This document shows positions 47,800 to 58,693 of a stretch of 64,000 bases of DNA, piece after piece. The notes beneath the pieces were generated by a model, which had not been told where the DNA came from, ran no database searches, and saw nothing but the letters and a program-made list of their open reading frames with translations. The position numbers and the translations under genes were made by a program. Position 1 is the first letter of the stretch. Every line of letters begins with the position of its first letter. This DNA comes from Cryptomeria japonica (Eukaryota > Streptophyta > Pinopsida > Cupressales > Cupressaceae): NCBI RefSeq assembly GCF_030272615.1, contig NC_081414.1:312251664-312315663 (forward strand), in the 5' to 3' direction.

Positions 47800-49960
47800 A
47801 AGCATGACAAATGCAACCTATGTTTTTCATTTTGAATTAGGGATTTTGGAAAAATGGACAAATGCAACTAACGATGACAAATGCAACCTAATTTTTTTGG
47901 ATTTTTTGAGATTTTTGGAAATCTTTGAGACTAAAAGTTAAGAGGTGTAACTCTAGGAAATTGTAATGAAGCCAAGACCTTTTAAGGACAATAGGACAAG
48001 ATACTGAAAATGGATAGTTTTTCTCCTTGCTAGACTAATGAGCTAGGGTTCAACCTAATAGTGATTGACGATGGACAAAATTTTGACAAGGTATTGAATT
48101 CTTTGACAATAACACAAGTTGAGAATCTTAAATTTGACATTCTTTTGGATTTTAAAAAAAATGATATTAGGATCTAAGTGTAATGTGAAGATTGACACTA
48201 AGAAAACAATATGGAGAAAGGTAATGATGTGTGCTAATGGACTAACTATATGATAGTGATAATGAAGCTAACACAAGGATAACGAAAATGAGATGAATCT
48301 AAGGTAAGGATGATGACAATGATAAATGGACCTAGGACAAGGGATAACGGCAATGATAATTGAACCTAGGACGAGGGACAATGACAATGATAAATGAACC
48401 TAGGATGAGGGATAATGACAATGATAAATGAACCTAGGACTAGGGATAATAATAATGAATCCAAGATAAGGATAATGACAATGATAAATGAAAATGAAAC
48501 TAAGATAAAACCTAATGCAAAGTTGAGACAATTTTAAGTTTCCCATGTGATAATGCAATGTTCAAGATCGTTTGGGGTTCTCAATGTTTGAAGGCTGTTG
48601 GACAAGTTGTAATTTTTCTATTGCTTTGGAGTCTTTTGAACAAGTGTTTGATTTGATTGGTTGGAATGATTGAATTCTTTGGACAAGTTTTTAATATTTT
48701 GAAATGACAATGTTTATGAACAATCATAGAAGACATATAAGACATAAATGGTTGTTTGACTTGACTCTGAAACAAACTTAAAGTTTGAGAAAGGGGCATG
48801 ATTTAACCTAGATTTTACTGGCATGAAAAAATAAAAGCACTTTTGAAGCATGCACTGCCTAGGATAGAAAGATGATACTACTTGTTGAGTACGCACTCAG
48901 ATTTCTCTAAATACTAAAACAATGCAGACAGATAGAGATTTTGGTGACACTAGCTCCCCCTTACATGGCACACACTTCTTGGGCATACCAAAATATCATA
49001 CCTTGAAGATCCAAAGATCTTATGAACTGAGGGTCATTTGTCTCTACACTAAATAATAGCAATGTGGGGTGGCTTCGAAGGTCCAACCTCCTGCACCAAC
49101 AAGAGAAGGGAATTGGTCTACTAGAATAATCATTCATGACAATTCTTTGAGTAACAAAGATGGTATGTGGATTTTGCGAAGAGAGCTACTTAAATCTCTA
49201 ACAACCCTTATTGAAAGACTCAAATTCATATTGCACTCTGACAACAAAAAACCTTTTGGCAAAGCCTTTTGTATAGAGGCCCAAAGAGAGATACCACCCA
49301 GCAATCACTAAGAGGCAATGAAATCCCTAGAGCTATTCTTATTTTGGAATTCCCCTATGACATGATGAATTCCCCAACAAAGATATCCCTCTTCTAAAAA
49401 AGAAATGTGAGTGTCATTATCACCATTCTCTTTCTTCCAAGACCCTAAAGGCAAGTGGAAAGGTACTCGATGCAGTAGTGGTCTGACCCTATAGAACAAG
49501 CAAGTGCTCAAGATACGAAAGAAAAAGGTTCATTCCTTTAAACAAAGCAATTGTGAGCTAAACTAAACATAAGACAATCCATGTCAATTCCCATTAAGAT
49601 AATTCAATTGAGTTATTCTAATGAAAAATCAATCACATAAGTTTGTTTGAGCTTTTAATCTTCGACAATCATTATGCATCAAACGAATTAGTAGTTTGAT
49701 ATCTTTCAGTTTGTATCCCATAGATGCCAAGATGCTACACAAATTGATTAGTAACCCCTGAAATATTATGATAAAATCAAATTGAAAGTTTTGAGAACCA
49801 TTTATCAAAATCCTAATCTGCAAATTTTCAATACCCACCAACTGAGTAACTTTAGAGACCATTTGCATTGATTTCTTAACCAATTGTGTAGCTTCCTTAA
49901 CCAACTCCATTGTTTCCTTGACCAACTATGAAAACTTCCTTGACCAACTACACAACTTCT
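47800..49960. other. Gene-poor stretch with tandem repeats
   Basis: A GGACAAATGCAACTAA / GACAAATGCAACCTA repeat lies at about 47778-47890 and a longer tandem array at about 48314-48510 (listed separately). At 49850-49970 the minus strand encodes a short heptad-like LVKEATQLVKK repeat. I could not extend this to a recognisable protein. Confidence 0.4.
48314..48510. repeat. Tandem repeat, unit about 35 bp
   Basis: The unit AACCTAGGACGAGGGACAAT followed by GACAATGATAAATG is repeated about five times, decaying to the right. Confidence 0.75.
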
Positions 49961-50120
49961 TAACAACTAATGCAATGCAGAGAAATTCCTTTCAATTTCA
50001 CAAATTGGTAAGATAAAACAACAAATTGAGAATAAAATAAGCGGAATTGATGAAAAAAAGTGTAAAATTTTATTGAGGAGGTGCGGGAGATAGTTGAAAA
50101 CCTTGTTATCGTTCTTGTTA

Positions 50121-50342
50121 TCATTGTCTTTGTTGTTCTTGTTTTCTGCATAGGGCTTCTTCAAGATGTTGCACTTGTTTTTCTTCTCCGTCTAACACAA
50201 AGTTTGTACACATGTACTCTCTGAAGATAGTTCTTGTGTTCCAAGCAAGGGTATTTAACTCAATGATAATGTCTTCTTGTTTATCTTGAAAGCGTAGATT
50301 GGGTTGAAGCATAGGGGGATCGTCCTCACTAGGGAGAACCAT
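50121..50342 (-). CDS. Short unknown ORF upstream of insertion L
   Basis: An ATG at 50342 opens 73 codons (MVLPSEDDPPML...), acidic at the start and glutamine-rich at the end (KQEQQRQ). It is followed by a CAA/GAT simple-sequence stretch with stops. The product is unknown. It may be the N-terminus of a retroelement protein of region K. Its 5' flank is interrupted 143 bases upstream by element L. Confidence 0.3.
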   Translation of the reverse strand: MVLPSEDDPPMLQPNLRFQDKQEDIIIELNTLAWNTRTIFREYMCTNFVLDGEEKQVQHLEEALCRKQEQQRQ

Positions 50343-50485
50343 CTTGGATCATGTTTGGAATTGAAACCCTCCTATTTAAGTTATGCTTGATTATAATTGA
50401 AATGAGGAGAGTAAATTGACCTCCTAATTAAGATATGTGTGAGTTGTTCATTTTAACTTGTGCAAATGAAAAAATGAGAATTGTT

Positions 50486-51633
50486 TGTTACTACTTATCA
50501 AGTTGCCATTAGTTTTTATAGTCAAAGTCATACTATATACTCTAGTCGGTTGGCACTACCGAATCATGCAGTCGGTATAACAAAGAAGTTGGTATGCATA
50601 GTCTAGTCGGTTACAGAAGAAAGCCATCACAAAATGCAGTACACACCGAGCTATCTACCTAGTATCTTTTCATGCTACCGAGCAGTAAAGATGACACACC
50701 GAGTTGATATTCACCGAGTGAAACGTGTTACCAGATACATTGAACCTAGACATGCATATGAAAACATGTTACAAGATCAAGGCACATCTAACCGTTATTA
50801 CATTGGAAATTACACTAGAAGATTGTGTATGATTTTAAGGTCAATCTAACCAATGAAATATTTTGTTTAGTTATTCATTCAAGGAATCTTGTTTGTAAGA
50901 TCGATGCAATGAATAAGATTACCATTTTAAGAGATCTATTTATATAGCATGAGTGAAGTGTATGTATGCATGAAGGAAGACTGTTATAGAGACACAAATG
51001 TCACCAAGAAGGTTTTCAATGAACAGTCAAAGAATAGAGTAAACAGAAGGGTTTACCGAGTTACTATATGGGTTACCGAGGTATGCTATAACCAAGGTAA
51101 TCTTATTCTGAGCACATAGAATCTACTATAACATTTCAGATGTAAAGTTGTAGATATTTGTAATGATTTTATTGTAATATTGTGAAGTTGAAAGAGAAAC
51201 CTTTAACAGGGTAAAAGACTCTAATCAAGTCTATAAGTTGTAAAGCCTCTAACCAGGTGCAACATTCAGAATAAATGTTGTAAAATCCTTTAGCAAGGTA
51301 GATCTAACAGATCTTGTTACTCCTAATAGGGTAAGCTATTAGAAATAGCTAAAATGTAGCTCTAACCGAGCACTCTTTATTATTGCAATAGTGAAGTTGT
51401 GGGTGCCATCCCCACCATAGTTTTTCTCTCTAACCAAGAGTTTCTGCATAACCAAAATATATGTGTTATGGAGTGAATCATGTATGATTGTTATCTATTT
51501 GTTTTAAATTTATTTTATGTTACTGCACTATTCTGTTTACGCATACTAGTAAAGTTATTGTTCAAGAAAAGTTTTGGAGTACTGATTCACCCCTCCCCTC
51601 TTAGTACATTAGCTTTCCATATTGGGCCTAACA
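50486..51633 (+). repeat. 5' LTR of element L
   Basis: It starts TGTTACTACTTATC and ends TTGGGCCTAACA. A TATA-like TATTTATATAG lies at 50936-50946. Downstream are repeats of the TAACARGGT type (51200-51335), a TCCCCACCATAGTTTTTC segment and GATTCACCCCTCCCCTCTTAG (51584-51604), the U5 motifs shared with A, B, C and J. Confidence 0.95.
50936..50946 (+). promoter_or_regulatory. Candidate TATA box in 5' LTR of L
   Basis: TATTTATATAG lies about 450 bases into the LTR, a plausible core promoter position upstream of the repeat-rich R/U5 part. The 3' copy reads TATTTATACAA. Confidence 0.4.
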
Positions 51634-51635
51634 AT

Positions 51636-51648
51636 TGGTATCAGAGCC
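51636..51648 (+). other. Primer binding site of element L
   Basis: TGGTATCAGAGCC begins two bases after the 5' LTR and is complementary to the 3' end of initiator tRNA-Met. Confidence 0.9.
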
Positions 51649-51695
51649 TGAATCTTGGAAAAGGGTTTAACTACCTAAAGAGAAAGATCTTATCA

Positions 51696-53048
51696 ATGGA
51701 AGGCTATAAACAATCTTGGAGGATTGTGTATCTGCAAGAAGAGATGGATCATGCTAATCAAGTGATTGCAGACATGCAAAGGCAAATGCAAAAATCTCTG
51801 AAAGTAAGAAGAAGATTATTTGATGATTTGCAGGATTCTCAAGAGTTAGTGGAACAAATTGAGACATCATATGAGAATAGTATATATGAAGAAACTGAAG
51901 AAATGATTGGAGTATTGAAAGAAAAGAACAAAGCATTGGCTGATCAACTAAAAGAAATGAAAAGAGAACATGAACATTTCAGCACACAGATGACTGAAAA
52001 TCTAGATGCATTAAGGACAGCTGAGGATAAAGCAAGAGATCTCCAAAGAGAGAAACAACAACTTGAATTCTTAGTATCTGATAAGAATGATGAAATCACA
52101 AGGTTAACTGGGATTCAACAAAATATGACAGATCAACTAGGTTAGGCACATCATGAAGCAATTCTGAAGAATGATGAAAATCAAGCATTAAAACTTGAAG
52201 TATCAAGGTTGACCGATGAACTTGAAATAAAGAAGAAATCCAAAGAAACACTGAAGAAGAGTTATGAAGCATCAAAGATGTTGGATGAGCAACTGAATAC
52301 AAGAAGACCCAACAGAGATGCAGGACTCGGTTACAAAGGAAAAGACTCTACTGAGAAAGGAATTCATACTACCGAGAGAGGAGAATCATCAAAGCAAGCT
52401 GGAAAAAGGAATAACATAAAAATAAAGAAGCCTATTTGCTACTACTATGGAAATCAAGGTCACACTGGCAACATATGCCAGATTAGAAAAGGTAAGCAAC
52501 CAAATATCACTAAGTCCAATGATTATTGTTACAATTGCAATAAATATGGTCACATATCTAATCAATGTAGGACAAAGTCTGTTAACAACAATCAGAAGGC
52601 AAAATTCAAAGGGTTTTGTAGAAACTGCAATAGATATGGACATAGTACTGAGAAGTGCTGGCTTAAGCAAAAGAACTACATGTGGTCTGCACACTGAGCA
52701 AACAGTAGAGGTTACCAAACTCATACAAATCCTTACCGACAATATGCAGCAGTACCATGGGATTACAATACAAGGATATGGTGTGAATGTTGTGGAAGAT
52801 ATGGACATATTAGTGCCAATTGTTTTGTAAGGTTTAGAATGAACAACCGAAGATCATGGAGAAATCCTAGTATGGCATGTTTTCATTGTCACAAAGTTGG
52901 ACATTTAGCTAGAGATTGCAGAGACCAACCTAGAGGAGACACTGAAGATATAAAAGAAAAATTAAAGATGATTTGGAAAAAGAAGGAAATTGTGTCAAAT
53001 GAAGAAAGAACCTTACCTACCGAGTTAGGTGCACCTATTCCAAATTAA
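51696..53048 (+). pseudogene. Coiled-coil protein with five CCHC knuckles (Gag-like), element L
   Basis: ATG at 51696 opens one frame of 450 codons with only two internal stops (TAG at 52143, TGA at 52695). Both can be explained by a single C-to-T change from CAG or CGA. Residues 1 to about 200 are charged and helical with heptad leucines, so they are probably a coiled coil. Five knuckle motifs follow. The first has lost a cysteine (CYYYGNQGHTGNIC); the others are CYNCNKYGHISNQC, CRNCNRYGHSTEKC, CECCGRYGHISANC and CFHCHKVGHLARDC. Knuckles bind RNA in Gag. No UBN2 or Retrotrans_gag capsid segment is recognised, so the coiled coil may replace or assist capsid assembly, or the protein may ride in a helper's particles. 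Confidence 0.8.
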
Positions 53049-53572
53049 TCAGAAAAGATATGAAGGGACTACATTCTCTAAAGGTTAAAATCATAACAAT
53101 TCCTATTCTATTATGTACTAAATTCAAAATCTGCATAGTTAAGATGCATTAGTAAGTTTAAAATTCTATCAAAAGTACTTTACAGGAAGCCTGTCAAGTC
53201 GGTAAATGAAGGAAATTTGGTTACTTGGTTAAAATGAAAAAAAAAAGGAGTAAATCAGTTAAAGGTGAACCGAGTGCATTTAATGTCTTTGACCTAACTC
53301 GCACGGAGCCCGATAAGGTATTTTGTGTACTTAAAAGCATTTTCGCGGTTATTTACATTCACCAAGTTTTCGAGAGAGCAGAGTAGAGCGAATCAAGGTG
53401 ATCAAACCTCATTCAAAGCGAATCCAAGGTATTTACATCAAATCTCATCACATTGTTAAGCTAGTTTACCGATCTTGTCAAAATTGCTATTATCTACTAA
53501 GTGTGAAACGTCTACCATTTGTAAACCTTCAAACCCTAAGGATAGTTTGCTAGTTTTATTTAAAATCTACAA

Positions 53573-56500
53573 ATGGCACCCAAGATCCAAGATCCCATAG
53601 TTGTCAACAATGTAGAGAAGCCCTCTCTAAAATACTCTTTGACTCCTAAAGTCGCCTCTAAATTGGATGACAAACCACCTTTTCACTCATCCCAGATCGA
53701 GTCTTGTTAGTTGAAGATGTTAGATTCTTCACCAAATGTCATGTTGAAGAACTCGGTCATGTTGAGATAAGTGACACATATGATGAGCTATGTACTGATG
53801 GCAAAATGGATAGCAAGTATGAGCATATCAAAATCAAGGGATTAATTGAAGCCCTAACCTATCCTTGTGTGTTCAAACCCCAATGGGTTAAGTTTGTTTT
53901 GAGAAAAGTTCACAATGATTTCATGTGGCTAGAAGAGCAACCATTCAAAATCACCAAGGAAATCATTCATGTGATCACTGGGTATCCTATCTATGATCAT
54001 GCACGAGCTCAGAAGATGATATCACAGAAGGAATTAATCAGTTTAACTAGAGTAGAATATGATTACAAAGGACTGAAACTGAACAATGTCACTGATGCAG
54101 AACTTAAGTTTGCCATTAGAGTAATTGGTTACTGTTTCTTCCAATCAGCAAGGGAAAACAGTGTACCCTATGCCGCAGTTGACTTAGCCTATAAAATAGT
54201 GAAAAAGGGAATGAAAGTTGATTTATGTGAAGTGTTATTGAAAAACTTGTTTGAGAACCTGAACACAATAAGGAAGCCGAAGAAGAACAACTCGGCAAAT
54301 ACACTAAAGTTTGGTTCACTTCTTGTATGCATGTTTTTCTACTTTGAGAAATTCTTTCCATTAGTCAGTAAAGTAGTTTGGGAGCTACACCGACCAATCA
54401 CCCATCAAATTAATGACTTTATCAAGAAGTTGGGAGATAATTTCAATGATATCATGGATGACTACTTCAACAAATTTCAAGAGAAGATGCACAATAGGTA
54501 TCAAATTCCACCCCAGCTGGTAGAGAAATATAAGGATGATATATGCTTTGAGGTAGACACCGATTACTATTATGTGAATGTTGTGGAATCAAGGACTAAA
54601 TCTTTGCCACCAATGGGTTACGAGATTACTTTGATATCACACAACACCAAATTCATGCCTATCTTTCATTACCAAGGCATGCTACTGAACTGAGGTATGG
54701 AACTTATGAAGAAGTGAAGGGAAAAGTAAAAATGAGCATTGTAGTACCCAAAGCTACAAGGAAAGCAACAAAGATGATAAAGGTTTTAACAAAGAAATTC
54801 AGAGAAGAATCCTCCTCCACACCTGTCAAAGGTACTCTTGCCATCGTCGAAGAGGAATCAAAAGCTCAAGAGGCAGCAATAACATTAAGCACTAAACTGC
54901 CTAAGGGTAAAGTATTGAAAAGAAAGAAACAGGACATTTCAAAGGCCCTACCGACTCCTCCAACAAAGAGACCTAATACAAGAGCATCAGCTGCATCACC
55001 GAGTAAGAAAAAAAAGAGTGTTACTGCTCCCAAGGTAACCAAGACCTACAAGAAATCTACTCGGAGACTCATTTTGGCAAAAGAGTCTAGTGATACAGAA
55101 TTTGAGGATGCCAACAAATTCCAAATTGTCAAAAGCAAGAAGGTAAATATACATAGTGTTGAAAACTTCTCTGCCAATCTAAAAGAATATGGTGGATTTG
55201 GTTCTTTTAGATATGTCAAGTATGAAACAAGAAACAATGATGAGAAGAGACAAATTGAAGAAGTTGTCATTTGTACACTTCTAAAGCTTTGGCTAGCTCC
55301 ATTAGAAATAGTAAAGTCACTTCCGAATGAACTTTACTTGCATATTGATAATAGGTGGAAGTATGCAATGGACTCAGAGAAACAAATTAGAGAAAGAAGT
55401 CTAGTCCATCTATTTCCTAATATGTCTGTAGCAGAAATAAAGGAACACTTGACAACCTACAATTCAAAATTGCTTGTCAAACAGAGAGCCTTAAAACTGA
55501 TGAATGGGCTATACATTGATGTAGAAAAGGAGACAAAAGCAAAATGGCAGGAAATCTTCAAAATCAAGGATGCCGGTGAACAATCTAAAGTTGAAATCGT
55601 TGATGTCACTGAGCAAGATCCTGATGTCACCAAACATGGTCCTGATGCTACCGAGCAAGACCCGGTTGACACTATTCAAATTGATGAAGATGTCATGGAT
55701 ACAGAGGAACAGGAGCAGGAGATGATAGAAGGCACCACATATGCAAAACTTGTATCTAGTGACTCCGTTTTAGTACAAGTTCAGCCTTATCCACCGATCA
55801 CTCAACCTGTCTCTACCGAAGCTCCTTAGGATACAACACAAGGCATCGAAGGTCACAAGTCTGCAACAGGAGAAGAGACTACTCAAGACCAGACCTCTCA
55901 AGCACCCTCAAGCACCGAAAATGTAGCAGCTGAGACACCCAGTACTGAGACACCAAAAGATACCACAACAGCTACAGGAATTGACCAAAGTGTTGCCTCT
56001 ATCGAGCAACCTACTGAGGGTCAGCAAGCTTCTCAAGCTATTGTCTTAGTTCAACCGACCAAAGGTAAAGAGAAGAAGGTGAAAAAGCATGGTTTTAAAG
56101 TTGATTTGACTAAACCGATAGTGTTGCCCAATGTGGATATCTCAAAATTAAAGGGGCAAGCACTTATTGATTTTGGTGAACTATGCAAAGCAAAGGCCGA
56201 ACAAGAAAAATAGATGGCCGTTCAAAAGAAAAATAAAGTTCTTCAGAAGGTAAAGACACTGCTAATAGATATGCTACCTTTAGCTACAATGTCAACCGAT
56301 GCAAGCATCCACATTCAAATAGATGAACTCCTTAATCAAATAGAAACATCTGGAGTTGATGCATCTGAGTACTTGAGCAAGCTAAAAGACAAAGGGCTTA
56401 CTGCAAAAATGATAGAAGAAGTACAAAAAGCTCTAGCTATTGGTAAAGTCAAGCTTGTCAAATTCATTGTTGAGTTGTCCCCTCAACTCAAGCATATTCT

Positions 56501-56954
56501 TTATTTATTTCAAAAACTTTACACATTTTCTATATTCATTAAAGATATCAAGAATAAAACTGATGCAATTGAGAAAGAGATCACCGATCTCTCAAATAAG
56601 TTGACCACAGAGCCAAATTCAGTTTAGAATTTTTATACTAAGCTTCAACAGCTCATGGCTCAACAACTAGAACTCAAAAATGAAGAACATAAGATCAGGA
56701 TGGATATAATGACACTCTAGACATTATTCCTTCCTCATCTTTCATCAGTTCAAGAACAAATTAACTGAGCTACACACCTATCTACTACACAAGAGGGAAG
56801 CACTCTTGATGGCTTAATATCCTTATTGGCTGATATTCAAGCACAAAATTCTTTAATGGAAAGTGTAAAGGATGCACTCTCAGTCGCTCTCACCGATGCT
56901 CGGAAGAAGTATAAATCTATTTTTGATCAATTACCGCCGCCGGATGGAAATTAA
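53573..56954 (+). pseudogene. Second ORF of element L (unknown retroelement protein)
   Basis: ATG at 53573 (MAPKIQDPIVVNN) starts a protein of about 1,100 codons broken by two frame changes (near 53700 and 54685) and by in-frame stops at 55827, 56211, 56625, 56718 (TAG) and 56766 (TGA). The order is: an N-terminal globular part (53704-54693) with PQWVKFVLRKVHNDFMW, ITKEIIHVITGYP and FGSLLVCMFFYF; a basic, probably nuclear-type linker (KRKKQ, PSKKKKS; 54900-55060); a second helical block (55220-55500, QIEEVVI...ERSLVHLF); an acidic D/E/T/Q-rich linker; and a helical C-terminus (56214-56954). It is homologous to the second ORFs of A and C. It has no known catalytic motif and its function is unknown. 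Confidence 0.75.
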
Positions 56955-57270
56955 GTTTTTGATGTTTGTCAAAAAGGGGGAGTGATACTATATAGGGGGA
57001 GTAATATAATATATTTGGAGAGTGATACAGTTTTGATATAGTATTCGAAGTAGAGTATATAGAGTATGCAGAATAAGCAGAGCACACAAGCACAACACTG
57101 AGCATGCAAAATCAGAAGTTATGTACAGTATAATGATAAGGGGAGTATAGTTGAATATACTATTTCATTGACTATTGTATATATTGTCAAGTATAGTCAT
57201 TTTGCAAAGTATATAGATTTTTGAGTTATGACTTTGAAAGTAGTTTTTGTCAAACATCTCAACTAATGTC

Positions 57271-57282
57271 AAAAGGGGAGAT
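57271..57282 (+). other. Polypurine tract of element L
   Basis: AAAAGGGGAGAT ends at the 3' LTR start. Similar tracts lie upstream at about 56973-56982 and 56993-57000. Confidence 0.85.
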
Positions 57283-58430
57283 TGTTACTACTTATCAAGT
57301 TGCCATTAGTTTTTATAGTCAAAGTCATACTATATACTCTAGTCGGTTAGCACTACCGAATCATGCAGTCGGTATAACAGAGAAGTCGGTATGCACAGTC
57401 TAGTCGATTATAGAAGAAAGCAGTCACAGAACGCAGTACACACCGAGCTGTCTACTAAGTATCTTTTCATTCTACCGAGCAGTAAAGATGACACACCGAG
57501 TTGATATTCACCGAGTGAAACGTGTTACCAGATACATTGAACCTGGACATGCATATGAAAACATGTTACAAGATCGAGGCACATCTAACCGTTATTACAT
57601 TGGAAATTGCACTAGAAGATTGTGTATGATTTTAAGGTCAATCTAATCAATGAAATATTTTGTTTAGTTATTCATTCGAGGAATCTTGTTTGTAAGATCG
57701 ATGCAATGAATTGGATCACCATTTTAAGAGATCTATTTATACAACATGAGTGAAGTGTATGTATGCATGAAGGAAGACTGTTACAAAGACACAGAGGTCA
57801 CCAAGAAGGTTTTTAGTGAATAGTCAACGAACAAAGTAAACAGAAGGGTTTATCGAGTTACTATATGGGTTACCAAGGTATGCTATAACCAAGGTAATCT
57901 TATTTTGAGCACATAGAATCTGCTATAACATTTCAGATGTAAAGTTGTAGATATTTGTAATGATTTTATTGTAATATTGTGAAGTTGAAAGAGAAACCTT
58001 TAACAGGGTAAAAGACTCTAATCAAGTCTATAAATTGTAAAGCCTCTAACCAGGTGCAACATTCAGAATAAATGTTGTAAAATCCTTTAGCAAGGTAGAT
58101 CTAACAGATCTTGTTACTCCTAACAGGGTAAGCTATCAGAAATAGCTAAAATGTAGCTCTAACCAAGCACTCTTTATTATTGTAGTAGTGAGGTTGTGGG
58201 TACCATCCCCACCGCAGTTTTTCTCTCTAACCAAGAGTTTCTATGTAACCAAAATATATGTGTTATGGAGTGAATCATGTATGATTGTTATATATTTGTT
58301 TTAACTTTATTTTATGTTACTGCACTATTCTGTTTATGCATAACAGTAAAGTTATTATTCAAGAAAAATTTTGGAGTACTGATTCACCCCTCCCCTCTCA
58401 GTACATTAGCTTTCCATATTGGGCCTAACA
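57283..58430 (+). repeat. 3' LTR of element L
   Basis: It is the same length as the 5' copy and differs at scattered sites, mostly transitions, with many C/T and G/A changes. It ends GGGCCTAACA, followed by the target copy TTGTT. Confidence 0.95.
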
Positions 58431-58435
58431 TTGTT

Positions 58436-58693
58436 ATCATTCCATACTTACTTAACCTATGTGAGATTTGTAAACCAAAATCAAAGGGTAAATTAAGCTA
58501 CGTGCAAGTTGTGAACAAGAATTGAAATCCAATAAAACCTCTAATTAGATCTAGGTGAGATTTGTCAACTAAAATTGAAAGTTCTTTCACCACTTAATTA
58601 GATTTAGATGCGAGTTATGAATTGAAATTTAAGATTCATTAACCCCTAATTAGATCTAAGTGAGATTCCTCAACTGAAATTGAAAGTTATTTC
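58436..58693. repeat. Spacer with a diverged tandem repeat between L and J
   Basis: AATTAGATCTARGTGAGATT and CAACTRAAATTGAAAGTT recur with a period of about 113 bases (near 58540 and 58653), with a weaker copy between. No gene is seen. Its last five bases (ATTTC) would be the left target copy of J. Confidence 0.6.

Larger units (their letters stand above)
50486..58430 (+). mobile_element. Non-autonomous LTR retrotransposon L, complete and fairly young
   Basis: Both LTRs are 1148 bases (50486-51633 and 57283-58430) and are flanked by the perfect target duplication TTGTT (50481-50485 and 58431-58435). The interior has a tRNA-Met-type primer site, a coiled-coil/CCHC-array ORF (51696-53048), a long second ORF (53573-56954) and a polypurine tract. 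It has no protease, integrase, RT or RNase H. By eye the LTRs are about 95-97 percent identical, with mostly transitions between them. L is the best preserved of the A/C/L group and the best template for describing it. Confidence 0.95.

Noticed and set aside
49069-49311. 80-codon plus-strand ORF as a gene
   Set aside because: No recognisable domain, no partner frame and no support beyond an open frame in decayed DNA.
51480-51695. Upstream start of the L first ORF at 51480
   Set aside because: This part lies in the 5' LTR and primer site and recurs in the 3' LTR (58277-58525); the ATG at 51696, just after the primer site, is the credible start.
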